A stretch of 64,000 nt of DNA from an uncultured Bacteroidales bacterium (lineage in GTDB: Bacteria; Bacteroidota; Bacteroidia; Bacteroidales; Paludibacteraceae): assembly GCA_946406195.1 (NCBI GenBank), contig CAMJJT010000001.1, positions 144,305 to 208,304 of the forward strand, read 5' to 3'. The first letter of the stretch is position 1; each line of letters starts with the position of its first letter. The notes beneath the pieces were generated by a model. The model did not search any database. It was given only the letters and a program-made list of their open reading frames with translations, and was not told the origin of the DNA. The position numbers and the translations under genes are program-made. Of the stretch, positions 45,609 through 52,782 are shown piece after piece.

Positions 45609-46163
45609 TTATTTCTTCTTTCCTTTAAGTCTCTCTTTCCACTTCTCCCAAATGGACTTACGTTGCTCTTTCTCAGGTTCGGGTTGAGCCTCTACAACCG
45701 ATTCAGGTTGAGGCTCCGCAATCAGTACCGGCTGAACTTCGGGTCTCGGAGCCAACAAGAACTCGTCAATAATCTTGACAATCTCCTCTTTCGGATATAA
45801 ACCTTTGAGTAATATCGGTCTCCCATCCATGGGAATATAGAGCACCTGAGGAATCGAAGATATATTGAACACGTACGCCAACTCGCGCTCACGTTCCGTA
45901 TCGGCTTTATAGAACATTACCTCTCCGCAATACTGTTGACTCAACTCCTCCATAATAGGAGCCAACCGTTTGCAGGGACCGCACCACGTCGTATAGAAAT
46001 CAATCACGCACGGTTGGTCTCCTTTGTATTTCCATTCGCGTTCGGTTTTATAATCAAAAATACGATCACGAAATAGTTCGGTCGTCATATAAATAACGTC
46101 CTCCGCCATCAACGGCGTTATTACTATCGCGCACAAAAATGTTGTCAGAATCCGTTTAAGCAT
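45609..46163 (-). CDS. exported thioredoxin-like protein
   Basis: A 184-residue periplasmic thioredoxin-fold protein. The signal peptide (MLKRILTTFLCAIVITPLMA) is followed by a thioredoxin domain with the active site WCGPCK, cis-proline SIPQVLYIP and a C-terminal extension rich in Pro, Glu and Lys (about 140-184), ending in a basic helix. It probably acts as a thiol-disulfide oxidoreductase; the redox direction is not evident. ATG 46163 was chosen because the longer frame crosses the promoter at 46187-46218. It is the first gene of the trx, antiporter, SDR, helicase operon. Confidence 0.88.
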   Translation of the reverse strand: MLKRILTTFLCAIVITPLMAEDVIYMTTELFRDRIFDYKTEREWKYKGDQPCVIDFYTTWCGPCKRLAPIMEELSQQYCGEVMFYKADTERERELAYVFNISSIPQVLYIPMDGRPILLKGLYPKEEIVKIIDEFLLAPRPEVQPVLIAEPQPESVVEAQPEPEKEQRKSIWEKWKERLKGKKK

Positions 46164-46186
46164 ATTTCTCCATTTTAAAATCGGCT

Positions 46187-46218
46187 GCAAATTTACTACA
46201 ATTTTTTGGAATACACAA
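46187..46218 (-). promoter_or_regulatory. promoter for the thioredoxin-like operon
   Basis: TTG (46216-46218, within TTGTGTATTCC) and TAAATTTGC (46187-46195) are 20 nt apart on the minus strand, followed by GCAGCCGATT, the initial sequence also seen downstream of the tsaC and gyrB promoters. Confidence 0.75.
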
Positions 46219-46303
46219 GATTTTTCTAATAAAAATATATTTCCTTTGTTTTTTTCCTCCCATCCACCCCTCCTCACCGCCCTTTATCATCCATCCCTCT
46301 TTA

Positions 46304-46363
46304 TTCCTTTCCGCGGCATCGATGCTGTCTCTTTTTCCATTCATTAGCCGGCGATATTATCGC
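46304..46363 (+). repeat. 60-bp direct repeat, copy A (left edge of island)
   Basis: Matches 48452-48511 at 59 of 60 positions in the same orientation. It contains GCATCGATGC and GCCGGCGATATTATCGC, each partly palindromic. The two copies bound a 2.1-kb segment carrying one glycosyltransferase gene. Confidence 0.9.
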
Positions 46364-46626
46364 CTTTTCTTTTCTGGCTCGGGGATAGACGGTTTACCCC
46401 TTCGCTGGCGCTCCCTCTCCTCTATCCTCCGCTGCGCCTTCATTCCCGCGTCCCGTCCGTCACTTTGCCTGTTGCGTCCGAATTGGATTCGGACACCACA
46501 TCCAAACGCGCCGTCCCGTCCGGAACGCGTCCAATGCGGGTGTACTCCGCTATCCTCGCTTTTTAGGGTTGTTTACCTGCGGTGCTAATCATTTTTATCG
46601 TTTATCTGCTATTTTCTTCACAATTA
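46364..46626. other. non-coding stretch inside the island
   Basis: Pyrimidine-rich, GC-rich sequence with no supported ORF on either strand. A hairpin TCCGAAT-TGG-ATTCGGA lies at 46477-46493. Local composition differs from both the AT-rich RNA/gene segment that follows and the neighbouring coding regions. Confidence 0.5.
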
Positions 46627-46659
46627 TTTGCATATATCATTTTTTTGTTGTACCTTTGC
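46627..46659 (+). promoter_or_regulatory. strong extended promoter of the 6S-like RNA / glycosyltransferase region
   Basis: TTTGCATATAT starting at 46627 and TACCTTTGC at 46651-46659, 20-nt spacer: the best match to the extended consensus in the window. The first protein start is 370 nt downstream, so the transcript is mainly non-coding at its 5' end. Confidence 0.85.
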
Positions 46660-46797
46660 ACTCGCAAAGGTTTTATATCGGCCAATTCTGACCGATTGAT
46701 CGCCTCTTCCGTCCCGCTCTAACGTTAAAAGAGCACCCGCGCGAAGTGTCGCGCGATTACATATTTTGATTAAAGCGTTTACACGCTTGTTTTCTGA

Positions 46798-47010
46798 TTA
46801 TTTGGAATGTAGGAAACTTCAAATTGCTGTTCAGAAACAAGACAAGTAGATGCTCACGAGTGTACAATCACCCGTCCGTGTCCTTTGGATGTGAATCCTT
46901 AGGGCATATTGGGTATAGTATACACGAGCGAGTGACTGCATTGTTTATCTGACAGCAAAGGCAATTCCTACAGCCTCAAATAACGGATAACTTCAGTTAT
47001 TCGCTTTTGT
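46798..47010 (+). ncRNA. 6S-like structured RNA candidate
   Basis: The sequence folds as one long interrupted rod. TGTAGGAA (46808-46815) pairs with TTCCTACA (46965-46972); TTGCTG and TCAGA (46824-46835) with TCTGA and CAGCAA (46948-46958); AACAA (46836-46840) with TTGTT (46941-46945); and GTGTA with TACAC further in. A terminator-like hairpin follows (46984-47003). A rod of about 170 nt with internal bubbles is the 6S RNA architecture, and RNase P, SRP and tmRNA signatures are absent. The 5' end may lie upstream, nearer 46664, where further hairpins occur (CGCGCGA-AGTG-TCGCGCG; AAGCGT-TTAC-ACGCTT). Assignment is by shape only. Confidence 0.45.
46984..47010 (+). terminator. terminator-like hairpin after the 6S-like RNA
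   Basis: CGGATAAC (46984-46991), TTCA loop, GTTATTCG (46996-47003), then CTTTTGT. The stem has 8 pairs including one G-U; the T-run is short, so read-through into the glycosyltransferase gene is possible. Confidence 0.55.
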
Positions 47011-47032
47011 ATTACTATAAATAATTGAAGGA

Positions 47033-48193
47033 ATGGGAATTGTATTAGTAGGATCTTATCCTCTTTCTGCTGATTGTATTAGAGGTGGAGTTGAATCCTC
47101 CGTTTATGGATTAGCACAGGCACTTGTGGCAAGAAAACATGTTGTTGATGTTTTTGACTATCCGCGTTTGAAAGGAAATGACAAAAGTGAGCGAAATGAT
47201 TTGCTTACTATTCATCGTTACGCCAATAAAGGGACGCATAATCAAGATGCTACACAACGAGCCAAAGAAATATTCCGCGACATTGTGGCTCTACATCCGG
47301 ATATCGTCCATCTTCACGGCACTGGAAAGTTGAGTTTATTGCTCTACAAAGCCATCAATAAGTATGGAATACCTGTTATTCTTACTGTTCATGGTTTGTT
47401 ACATGAGGAAAAGAAAAATGCGTTGCGCAAACACCCATCTTTGAAGCATTTGTATCAATACTTTCATCAATCGAAAGTTGAGTTCAAAGTATTAAGCCTT
47501 GCGTCCCGCATAATAGTGGACACCAAGTATGTTGCAGACAAAATCAACGAGTACTACAACAAAGGCAAAATTTCTCACTTACCGACCATAGAAATTATTC
47601 CACAAGGTATCAATGAGCATTTTATTACGCTCTATAACAAGGATAAGAAACCTGCAAAGAACATCCTTTCTGTTGGCTCTATTTCCAAACGAAAAGGGCA
47701 TTTGTATTTGGTCAATGCATTTGAGAAGGTGTGTCAGCAAGTTCCTGATGCCCAATTGGTTATAGCTGGAGTAAAATCAGAAGTTGCATACTACGATTTA
47801 CTATCACGTAGAATAGCTTCATCTAATTATAAAGAACACATCCGTCTTCTGATAGATTTGCCACAAGAAGAATTGTATGACTATTATTCACAAGCCACAA
47901 TATTTGCGCTACACAGCGAAGAAGAAAGTCAGGGGATCGCTTTGGTTGAAGCCATGGCATCGGGACTTCCGGTAGTTAGCACGACCGTCGGTGGAATTCC
48001 AGATGTTGTAACTCAAAATAAGACAGGTTTACTTTCAATATATAGCAATATCGATAGCTTTGCAGAGAATATAGTTCGCCTATTGCAAAGTCCAAATTTG
48101 ATTGCAGAAATGTCCATTGCTGCTCATAACCAAGCAGAAGAGTATATTTGGGACAATATCGCTACCAAAATAGAAAAAGTATATAAGCAATAA
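47033..48193 (+). CDS. GT4 family glycosyltransferase
   Basis: This GT-B fold, retaining glycosyltransferase of 386 residues has an N-terminal acceptor domain (GSYPLSADCIRGGVESSVYGLAQ, then DIVHLHGTGKL) and a C-terminal nucleotide-sugar domain. In the latter are SVGSISKRKGH and the Glu-x7-Glu motif in EEESQGIALVEAMASGLPVV. It would build a surface polysaccharide, but donor and acceptor are unknown. The gene is visibly more AT-rich than its neighbours and uses A/T-ending codons. It has no partner genes and lies between two 60-bp direct repeats, all of which suggest horizontal transfer. A GAAGGA stretch, rare here, precedes the ATG. Confidence 0.92.
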   Translation: MGIVLVGSYPLSADCIRGGVESSVYGLAQALVARKHVVDVFDYPRLKGNDKSERNDLLTIHRYANKGTHNQDATQRAKEIFRDIVALHPDIVHLHGTGKLSLLLYKAINKYGIPVILTVHGLLHEEKKNALRKHPSLKHLYQYFHQSKVEFKVLSLASRIIVDTKYVADKINEYYNKGKISHLPTIEIIPQGINEHFITLYNKDKKPAKNILSVGSISKRKGHLYLVNAFEKVCQQVPDAQLVIAGVKSEVAYYDLLSRRIASSNYKEHIRLLIDLPQEELYDYYSQATIFALHSEEESQGIALVEAMASGLPVVSTTVGGIPDVVTQNKTGLLSIYSNIDSFAENIVRLLQSPNLIAEMSIAAHNQAEEYIWDNIATKIEKVYKQ

Positions 48194-48239
48194 CTCCATC
48201 CATAAGCCGCTTTTCTGTCGTTCTTTCTTTGTCCCTTGC

Positions 48240-48258
48240 GTTCAAATCAAATTTGAAC
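48240..48258. terminator. hairpin downstream of the glycosyltransferase
   Basis: GTTCAAAT (48240-48247), CAA, ATTTGAAC (48251-48258) is a perfect 8-bp stem 46 nt after the stop. No T-run follows, so its role as a terminator is uncertain. Confidence 0.4.
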
Positions 48259-48293
48259 ATCGGCTTTGCCGACTTACTGCCTTCTTCTACTCT

Positions 48294-48433
48294 CGGACTG
48301 CCTCCCACAGGGACGATTAGTGTGAGCCCCTTAAAAACAGTGGCTTTCGCGCATGGGGCGCGAACGGGAAGGGGCGCATGGGACGCCCGTTTTCAAGGGG
48401 CTTACACGCTATCCGCATGGCTTAGGCAGTCCG
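48294..48433. repeat. 140-bp nested foldback (MITE-like) element
   Basis: Outer arms CGGACTGCCT (48294-48303) and AGGCAGTCCG (48424-48433) are perfect inverses. Inner arms of 18 nt (48321-48338 and 48389-48406) match at 16 positions, with both differences G-U compatible. The centre has further GC-rich hairpins. No ORF is supported. Non-autonomous mobile DNA or a structured RNA are both possible. Confidence 0.65.
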
Positions 48434-48451
48434 CAAAGCACTATCGTCTTC

Positions 48452-48511
48452 TTCCTTTCCGCGGCATCGATGCTGTCTCTTTATCCATTCATTAGCCGGC
48501 GATATTATCGC
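48452..48511 (+). repeat. 60-bp direct repeat, copy B (right edge of island)
   Basis: One mismatch to copy A (46304-46363). It directly follows the foldback element and precedes the 11-bp array at 48568. Confidence 0.9.
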
Positions 48512-48567
48512 TGCCTCCCCTCCAAGGGATAACTACCTGTCAGCCACCTGCTTTCCACCTGTTCGCA

Positions 48568-48611
48568 ATGGATGCTCAATGGATGCTGAATGGATGCTCA
48601 ATAGATGCTCA
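48568..48611. repeat. 11-bp tandem array, copy B
   Basis: ATGGATGCTCA, ATGGATGCTGA, ATGGATGCTCA and ATAGATGCTCA; near-identical to 25883-25926. Non-coding. Confidence 0.9.
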
Positions 48612-48693
48612 ATGGGAGATTCTTATGACGTCAGTATTATATCGGCAGAAAAACACGCTCAGAAAACACGGTGTCCGCCTTTAGAAACTGACT

Positions 48694-48726
48694 GCAAAGG
48701 TACAAAAAAAATTTCATATATGCAAA
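48694..48726 (-). promoter_or_regulatory. leftward promoter without a recognised gene
   Basis: TTTG (48723-48726, in TTTGCATATAT) and TACCTTTGC (48694-48702) with 20-nt spacer form a consensus promoter pointing left. No ORF with a credible start follows; the transcript would cross the 11-bp array, repeat copy B and the foldback element. Confidence 0.75.
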
Positions 48727-48741
48727 TAAGTTGATACAAAA

Positions 48742-48773
48742 TTTGTATATTTGCAAAAAAAGTTGTACCTTTG
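48742..48773 (+). promoter_or_regulatory. promoter for the polyprenyl synthase gene
   Basis: TTTG at 48742-48745 and TACCTTTG at 48766-48773, 20-nt spacer, 16 nt before the ATG. It lies back to back with the leftward promoter at 48694-48726. Confidence 0.85.
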
Positions 48774-48789
48774 TGCCGATTTTTGAAAA

Positions 48790-49782
48790 ATGACAAGTTT
48801 GACAGACATACGGAGGCCGATAGAGTCGGAATGGAAGCAGTATGAGCGGATTATGGAGAGCTCATTGCGTGCGGACAATAAGTTGCAGCAGGAAGTGCTT
48901 CGCTATATCGGTTCGCGTCGCGGGAAAGAGCTGCGTCCGCTGTTGACGTTACTGGCTGCGCAGATATGCAATCCCGTGACGGACAAGACCCATCGTTCGG
49001 CAGTAGCGTTGGAGTTGCTTCACACGGCGAGTTTGGTTCATGACGACGTAGTCGATAGTTCTGACACGAGGCGTGGAATGGCTTCTGTGCATGCCAAATG
49101 GACCAACAAAGTGGCAGTTCTGATCGGCGATTACATGTTGGCGAAAGTAATCGGTCTGGTAGCTGAAGTGCGAAACATCCGTATATTAGAGATTGTGTCG
49201 AACTTAGGCAAAAGCCTCAGCAGCGGGGAGATGGTACAACTGCATGTGGGCCAATCGATGTGGATTGACGAGGAGCGTTATTATCAGGTGATTGAACAGA
49301 AAACCGCACAACTCTTTCAAGCCTGCGCCGAAGCGGGAGCCGAGAGTGCGGGTTGTACCCAAAGGCAACGTACAGCTCTTCGTGAATACGGACGTTTGTT
49401 GGGTTTATGCTTCCAGATCAAAGATGATATTTTCGATTACAGCGATCTCGATGAGATAGGCAAGCCGACGATGAGTGATCTTCGCGATGGGAAAGTGACG
49501 TTGCCATTAATTGAAGCCCTGCGAAGGGCTCCTCAAGCCGAGGCGGCACATATCCGGGAGTTAGGCGAGTTATTGGCGGCACACAGCGAGAGCATAGAAA
49601 CAGAGAAGGCCCTGCAAGAAGTCAAAGCTTTTGTTCTGCGTTTCAAAGGAGACGAGTATGCCGTACAACAAATGCTCGTCTATAAAAAACAAGCCACGGA
49701 AGCGCTGGGCGTCTTCCGTGACAGTACAGAAAAAACGAGTCTGTTAGGCCTCCTCGATTACGCTATCAATCGCGTTCAGTAA
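48790..49782 (+). CDS. ispB: long-chain polyprenyl diphosphate synthase
   Basis: This trans-prenyltransferase adds isopentenyl diphosphate units to make a C40 or similar chain, used for the menaquinone tail. The 330-residue protein has GKELRPLLTLL, the first Asp-rich motif in HTASLVHDDVVDSSDTRRG, GDYMLAK, and the second Asp-rich motif FQIKDDIFDYS. Chain length cannot be fixed from sequence. The 3' end overlaps sufD by 39 nt, tail to tail. The gene is monocistronic with a short leader. Confidence 0.93.
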   Translation: MTSLTDIRRPIESEWKQYERIMESSLRADNKLQQEVLRYIGSRRGKELRPLLTLLAAQICNPVTDKTHRSAVALELLHTASLVHDDVVDSSDTRRGMASVHAKWTNKVAVLIGDYMLAKVIGLVAEVRNIRILEIVSNLGKSLSSGEMVQLHVGQSMWIDEERYYQVIEQKTAQLFQACAEAGAESAGCTQRQRTALREYGRLLGLCFQIKDDIFDYSDLDEIGKPTMSDLRDGKVTLPLIEALRRAPQAEAAHIRELGELLAAHSESIETEKALQEVKAFVLRFKGDEYAVQQMLVYKKQATEALGVFRDSTEKTSLLGLLDYAINRVQ

Positions 49783-50400
49783 GTTCTCTTTGATGGTTTC
49801 ATCAGAGATTTTATTGAGTACTTCTTTCATAAACGCGTTAACGAGCAGTTGGCGCGCTTTTTTTGGATCAATACCACGCTGCTGCATGTAGAAAAGAGCC
49901 GATTCGTCGAGTTGTCCGGTGGAAGCGCCATGTGTAGCCTTCACATCATCGGCGTAGATTTCCAACTGCGGCTGTGTACGCATCTCGGCGGTGTCGGAGA
50001 GCAGCAGATTGCGGTTGGTTTGATGTGCTTCTGTCTGCTGGGCATCCTGTGCAATCTTGAGGTCTCCGATGAATCGTCCGCGGGCATTGTCATCCAAGAC
50101 GAACTTGACGAGCTGGTTCGATCGTCCGCCTCCGACGGCATGGAGCACATGTGTCTCGGTGGTTACTTTCTCCTCGCCGTGCAGAAAAGCGAGGGCATAA
50201 ACCTCCGTTTGGCAACCTTCTCCGAGTTGCTCAATAAAGATTTGATTCGATATTTCGAGATCCGGAGATGTCGGGTTCTCGAGATTAATCACCACTATTT
50301 TCACCTGCGAACCGGCTTCCTGTTCAATATGCAGGTTTAGTCCGGGTTCGTTGATAAAAACGCGGTCGAATATGTCGCCTTTAGAGATTTTCATATCCAT
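49744..50400 (-). CDS. sufD: short SufD-like Fe-S assembly protein
   Basis: SufD with SufB and SufC forms the SUF scaffold for Fe-S clusters. This protein has only 218 residues (216 if ATG 50394 is used), about half the usual length. The C-terminal SufD core is intact (ARGRFIGDLKIAQDAQQTEAH, NLLLS, QLEIYADDVKATHGASTGQL, ALFYMQQRGI). The N-terminal helical domain and part of the beta-helix are absent. The start overlaps sufC, with no frameshift visible and no room for the missing part. No sufB or sufS adjoins. It may be a minimal scaffold or a degraded gene. Confidence 0.85.
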   Translation of the reverse strand: MDMKISKGDIFDRVFINEPGLNLHIEQEAGSQVKIVVINLENPTSPDLEISNQIFIEQLGEGCQTEVYALAFLHGEEKVTTETHVLHAVGGGRSNQLVKFVLDDNARGRFIGDLKIAQDAQQTEAHQTNRNLLLSDTAEMRTQPQLEIYADDVKATHGASTGQLDESALFYMQQRGIDPKKARQLLVNAFMKEVLNKISDETIKENLLNAIDSVIEEA

Positions 50401-51127
50401 GCTCTTCGAGTTCGAGTGCCAGCGTCTTATCGCCTGTCTTCACAATCTGACCATCTGCCAAGACATGTACAAAATCCGGGACGATGTAGTCCAAGAGACG
50501 CTGGTAATGGGTAATCACTATCGAAGCGTTCTGCGGCGTTTTGAGACGGTTGACCCCTTCCGCCACGATACGGAGGGCATCTATATCCAGCCCAGAATCG
50601 GTCTCGTCCAAGATAGAAAGACAAGGCTCGAGCATCGCCATTTGAAAGATTTCGTTCTTTTTCTTTTCACCTCCGGAGAATCCTTCGTTCACGGAGCGGT
50701 TATTGAGTTTGTCGGGCAGCTCAAGGAGCTTTTTCTTTTCCCTCATCAAAGCCAGAAACTCCTTGGCGGAAAGGGGTTCTTTGCCTTCATACGCCCGCTT
50801 CTCGTTGATGGCAGTACGCATGAACGTGGTCATACTCACTCCGGGAATCTCAACGGGATACTGAAAACTGAGGAACACTCCCGCCCGAGCACGCACTTCA
50901 GGCGCCATTTCCAAGAGGTTTTCTCCCTTCAGATAGACTTCTCCTGAAGTCACTTCATACGCCGGATTTCCCGTTAAAACCGCACTGAGCGTGGACTTAC
51001 CCGCACCGTTGGGTCCCATGATAGCGTGCACCTCGCCTTCGTTAATAACGAGGTTCACGCCCTTCAATATTTCCTTGCCGCCAATAGAAGCGTGAAGATC
51101 TTTTATGACTAAAAGATGATTTGCCAT
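50381..51127 (-). CDS. sufC: Fe-S cluster assembly ATPase SufC
   Basis: SufC is the ABC-type ATPase driving conformational change in the SUF scaffold. The 248-residue protein has Walker A GPNGAGKST, the Q-loop region in FLSFQYPVEIPGV, the signature FSGGEKKKNEI, Walker B LSILDETDSGLD and the H-loop VITHYQRLL, all characteristic of SufC rather than transporters. In other Bacteroidales sufB normally precedes it; here its promoter directly abuts the divergent potA. ATG 51127 gives the usual N-terminus. Confidence 0.95.
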   Translation of the reverse strand: MANHLLVIKDLHASIGGKEILKGVNLVINEGEVHAIMGPNGAGKSTLSAVLTGNPAYEVTSGEVYLKGENLLEMAPEVRARAGVFLSFQYPVEIPGVSMTTFMRTAINEKRAYEGKEPLSAKEFLALMREKKKLLELPDKLNNRSVNEGFSGGEKKKNEIFQMAMLEPCLSILDETDSGLDIDALRIVAEGVNRLKTPQNASIVITHYQRLLDYIVPDFVHVLADGQIVKTGDKTLALELEEHGYENL

Positions 51128-51164
51128 TTTGTCATTTACCATGTACCAATTGTAATTTGCGGCT

Positions 51165-51196
51165 GCAAAGGTACTACTTTTTTTGCAAATATGCAA
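51165..51196 (-). promoter_or_regulatory. promoter for sufCD
   Basis: TTG (51194-51196) in TTGCATATTTGC and TACCTTTGC (51165-51173) on the minus strand, 20-nt spacer, followed by GCAGCCG. Divergent from the potA promoter, whose -33 lies 26 nt away. Confidence 0.85.
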
Positions 51197-51221
51197 GAAA
51201 AAGAAGATTTTAATGCAAATA

Positions 51222-51254
51222 TTTGCATATATAAAAAAAAAGTTGTAATTTTGC
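51222..51254 (+). promoter_or_regulatory. promoter for potABCD
   Basis: TTTGCATATAT from 51222 and TAATTTTGC at 51246-51254, 20-nt spacer; leader about 35 nt to the potA ATG. Confidence 0.85.
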
Positions 51255-51296
51255 GGCGTATTTTGCGCGAGTACGCGCGTGTTTTTATGAAAAGAA

Positions 51297-52763
51297 ATGG
51301 CAAAATCGGATTTTATTATTGAGGTGAACCATGTTTCGAAGCAGTTCGAAGATGGTAAGTATGCATTGGATGATGTTAACCTCCAAGTGAAAAAAGGTGA
51401 GTTCGTCACCATCTTAGGCCCTTCGGGCTGCGGCAAAACAACGTTGCTTCGTTGTATAGCCGGTTTTCAAGTCGCCAGTTCAGGCGAGATACTACTCAAA
51501 GGCGAGGATGTAACCAAGACTCCTCCGTACAAGCGTCCCGTAAACACGGTGTTTCAGAAGTACGCTTTGTTTCCCCATCTGAATGTATTCAACAACGTTG
51601 CTTTTGGTCTGAAGTTGAAGAAAGAGGACCCTGCGACGATTAAGAAGAAAGTGCGTCAGGCGCTCAAAATGGCGAACCTGACGGGCTACGAGGAGCGTAA
51701 AGTAGATACGCTCTCCGGTGGTCAGCAGCAACGTGTAGCGATAGCTCGCGCCATCGTGAACAAGCCGGAAGTGCTGTTATTAGATGAACCCTTGAGCGCT
51801 CTGGATTTGAAGATGCGGCACGATATGCAGATCGAGTTGAAGGAGCTGCACGAACAATTGGGTATCACCTTTATTTACGTCACCCACGACCAAGAAGAGG
51901 CGTTGACGCTGAGCGACCGTGTGGTGGTAATGAGCGAAGGAAAGATCCAACAAATCGGTACTCCGACAGATATTTACAACGAGCCGCAGAACTGCTTTGT
52001 AGCCGATTTTATCGGTGAGAGCAATATCCTCTCCGGCACGATGATTAAAGATAAAAAAGTGCAGTTCTGCGGACAAATCTTCGATTGTATCGACACCGGT
52101 TTCGGTGAGAACAACCCCGTTGATGTAGTGATTAGACCGGAAGATATTTATGTTTGGCGCAAGGAAGATGAGAAACGCGGCAAAGTCGTTGCTAACGAAG
52201 AGGACGATGCCGAAGACCGCGTGCCCAAAGGCAAGTTCACGAAATGGTATGGCGTAGTGCAGAGTTGTATCTTCAAGGGCGTACATTACGAGATGCGTGT
52301 CCTGACACCCGATAACTATGAGTTTCTCATTCAGGATTATCATGAGTACCTGCCGGGAACAGAGATCGGTATGCTCGTCAAACCCGAGGATATCCAGATT
52401 ATGAAGAAAGAGCACTACCTCTACAATTATCTGGAGGGCGAAGTTCTCAAGAACGGCAAAGTGCGTTTCTTAGGAGCCGAATGGGAGGTGAACGAAGAGC
52501 AAGTAGCCCGTTTCGCAGCCGGCGACAAAGTAGTTGTGCGCGTACCTTTCCGTTCTATCGATTTGCAGGACTACGAGGAAGAAGGAACACTGTCGGGCGA
52601 GGTGCATTTTATCCTCTTCAAGGGCAACCATTTCCACCTCACTATTCGTACCGACACGGGGTATGACTTCTTTGTGAACACGAATGATGTGTGGGACGAC
52701 GGAGACCGCGTAGGTATCGTCATACCGAAGAATGATATTTTGCTTTCAGCAGTTGAAAGTTGA
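51297..52763 (+). CDS. potA: spermidine/putrescine ABC transporter ATPase
   Basis: PotA energises polyamine import. The 488-residue protein has Walker [12 protein letters not shown], signature [14 protein letters not shown], Walker [14 protein letters not shown] and the H-loop [11 protein letters not shown] (ABC domain to about 240). A long C-terminal part follows (about 245-488), containing two TOBE-like segments separated by an acidic Lys/Glu/Asp linker. E. coli PotA is 378 residues; the long form is typical for Bacteroidota. It heads the potABCD operon; a heptamer array (52753-52780) lies between potA and potB. Confidence 0.93.
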   Translation: MAKSDFIIEVNHVSKQFEDGKYALDDVNLQVKKGEFVTILGPSGCGKTTLLRCIAGFQVASSGEILLKGEDVTKTPPYKRPVNTVFQKYALFPHLNVFNNVAFGLKLKKEDPATIKKKVRQALKMANLTGYEERKVDTLSGGQQQRVAIARAIVNKPEVLLLDEPLSALDLKMRHDMQIELKELHEQLGITFIYVTHDQEEALTLSDRVVVMSEGKIQQIGTPTDIYNEPQNCFVADFIGESNILSGTMIKDKKVQFCGQIFDCIDTGFGENNPVDVVIRPEDIYVWRKEDEKRGKVVANEEDDAEDRVPKGKFTKWYGVVQSCIFKGVHYEMRVLTPDNYEFLIQDYHEYLPGTEIGMLVKPEDIQIMKKEHYLYNYLEGEVLKNGKVRFLGAEWEVNEEQVARFAAGDKVVVRVPFRSIDLQDYEEEGTLSGEVHFILFKGNHFHLTIRTDTGYDFFVNTNDVWDDGDRVGIVIPKNDILLSAVES

Positions 52764-52780
52764 CAATTGAAAATTGAAAG
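52753..52780 (+). repeat. 7-bp tandem array between potA and potB
   Basis: TTGAAAG, TTGACAA, TTGAAAA and TTGAAAG span the end of potA and the gap, finishing 2 nt before the potB ATG. An alternative TTG start for potB falls inside the array and is disfavoured. Confidence 0.85.
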
Positions 52781-52782
52781 CA

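Noticed and set aside
46164..46344. A minus-strand ORF running from repeat copy A into the thioredoxin promoter (MNGKRDSIDAAERN...)
   Set aside because: It overlaps the thioredoxin promoter, and the equivalent frame in repeat copy B has an early stop.
46664..47010. tmRNA, SRP RNA or RNase P RNA
   Set aside because: No GGGGxTGA-type tmRNA start or T arm, no SRP tetraloop/GGAAGCAG motif, and no GAGGAAAGTCC core of RNase P were seen.
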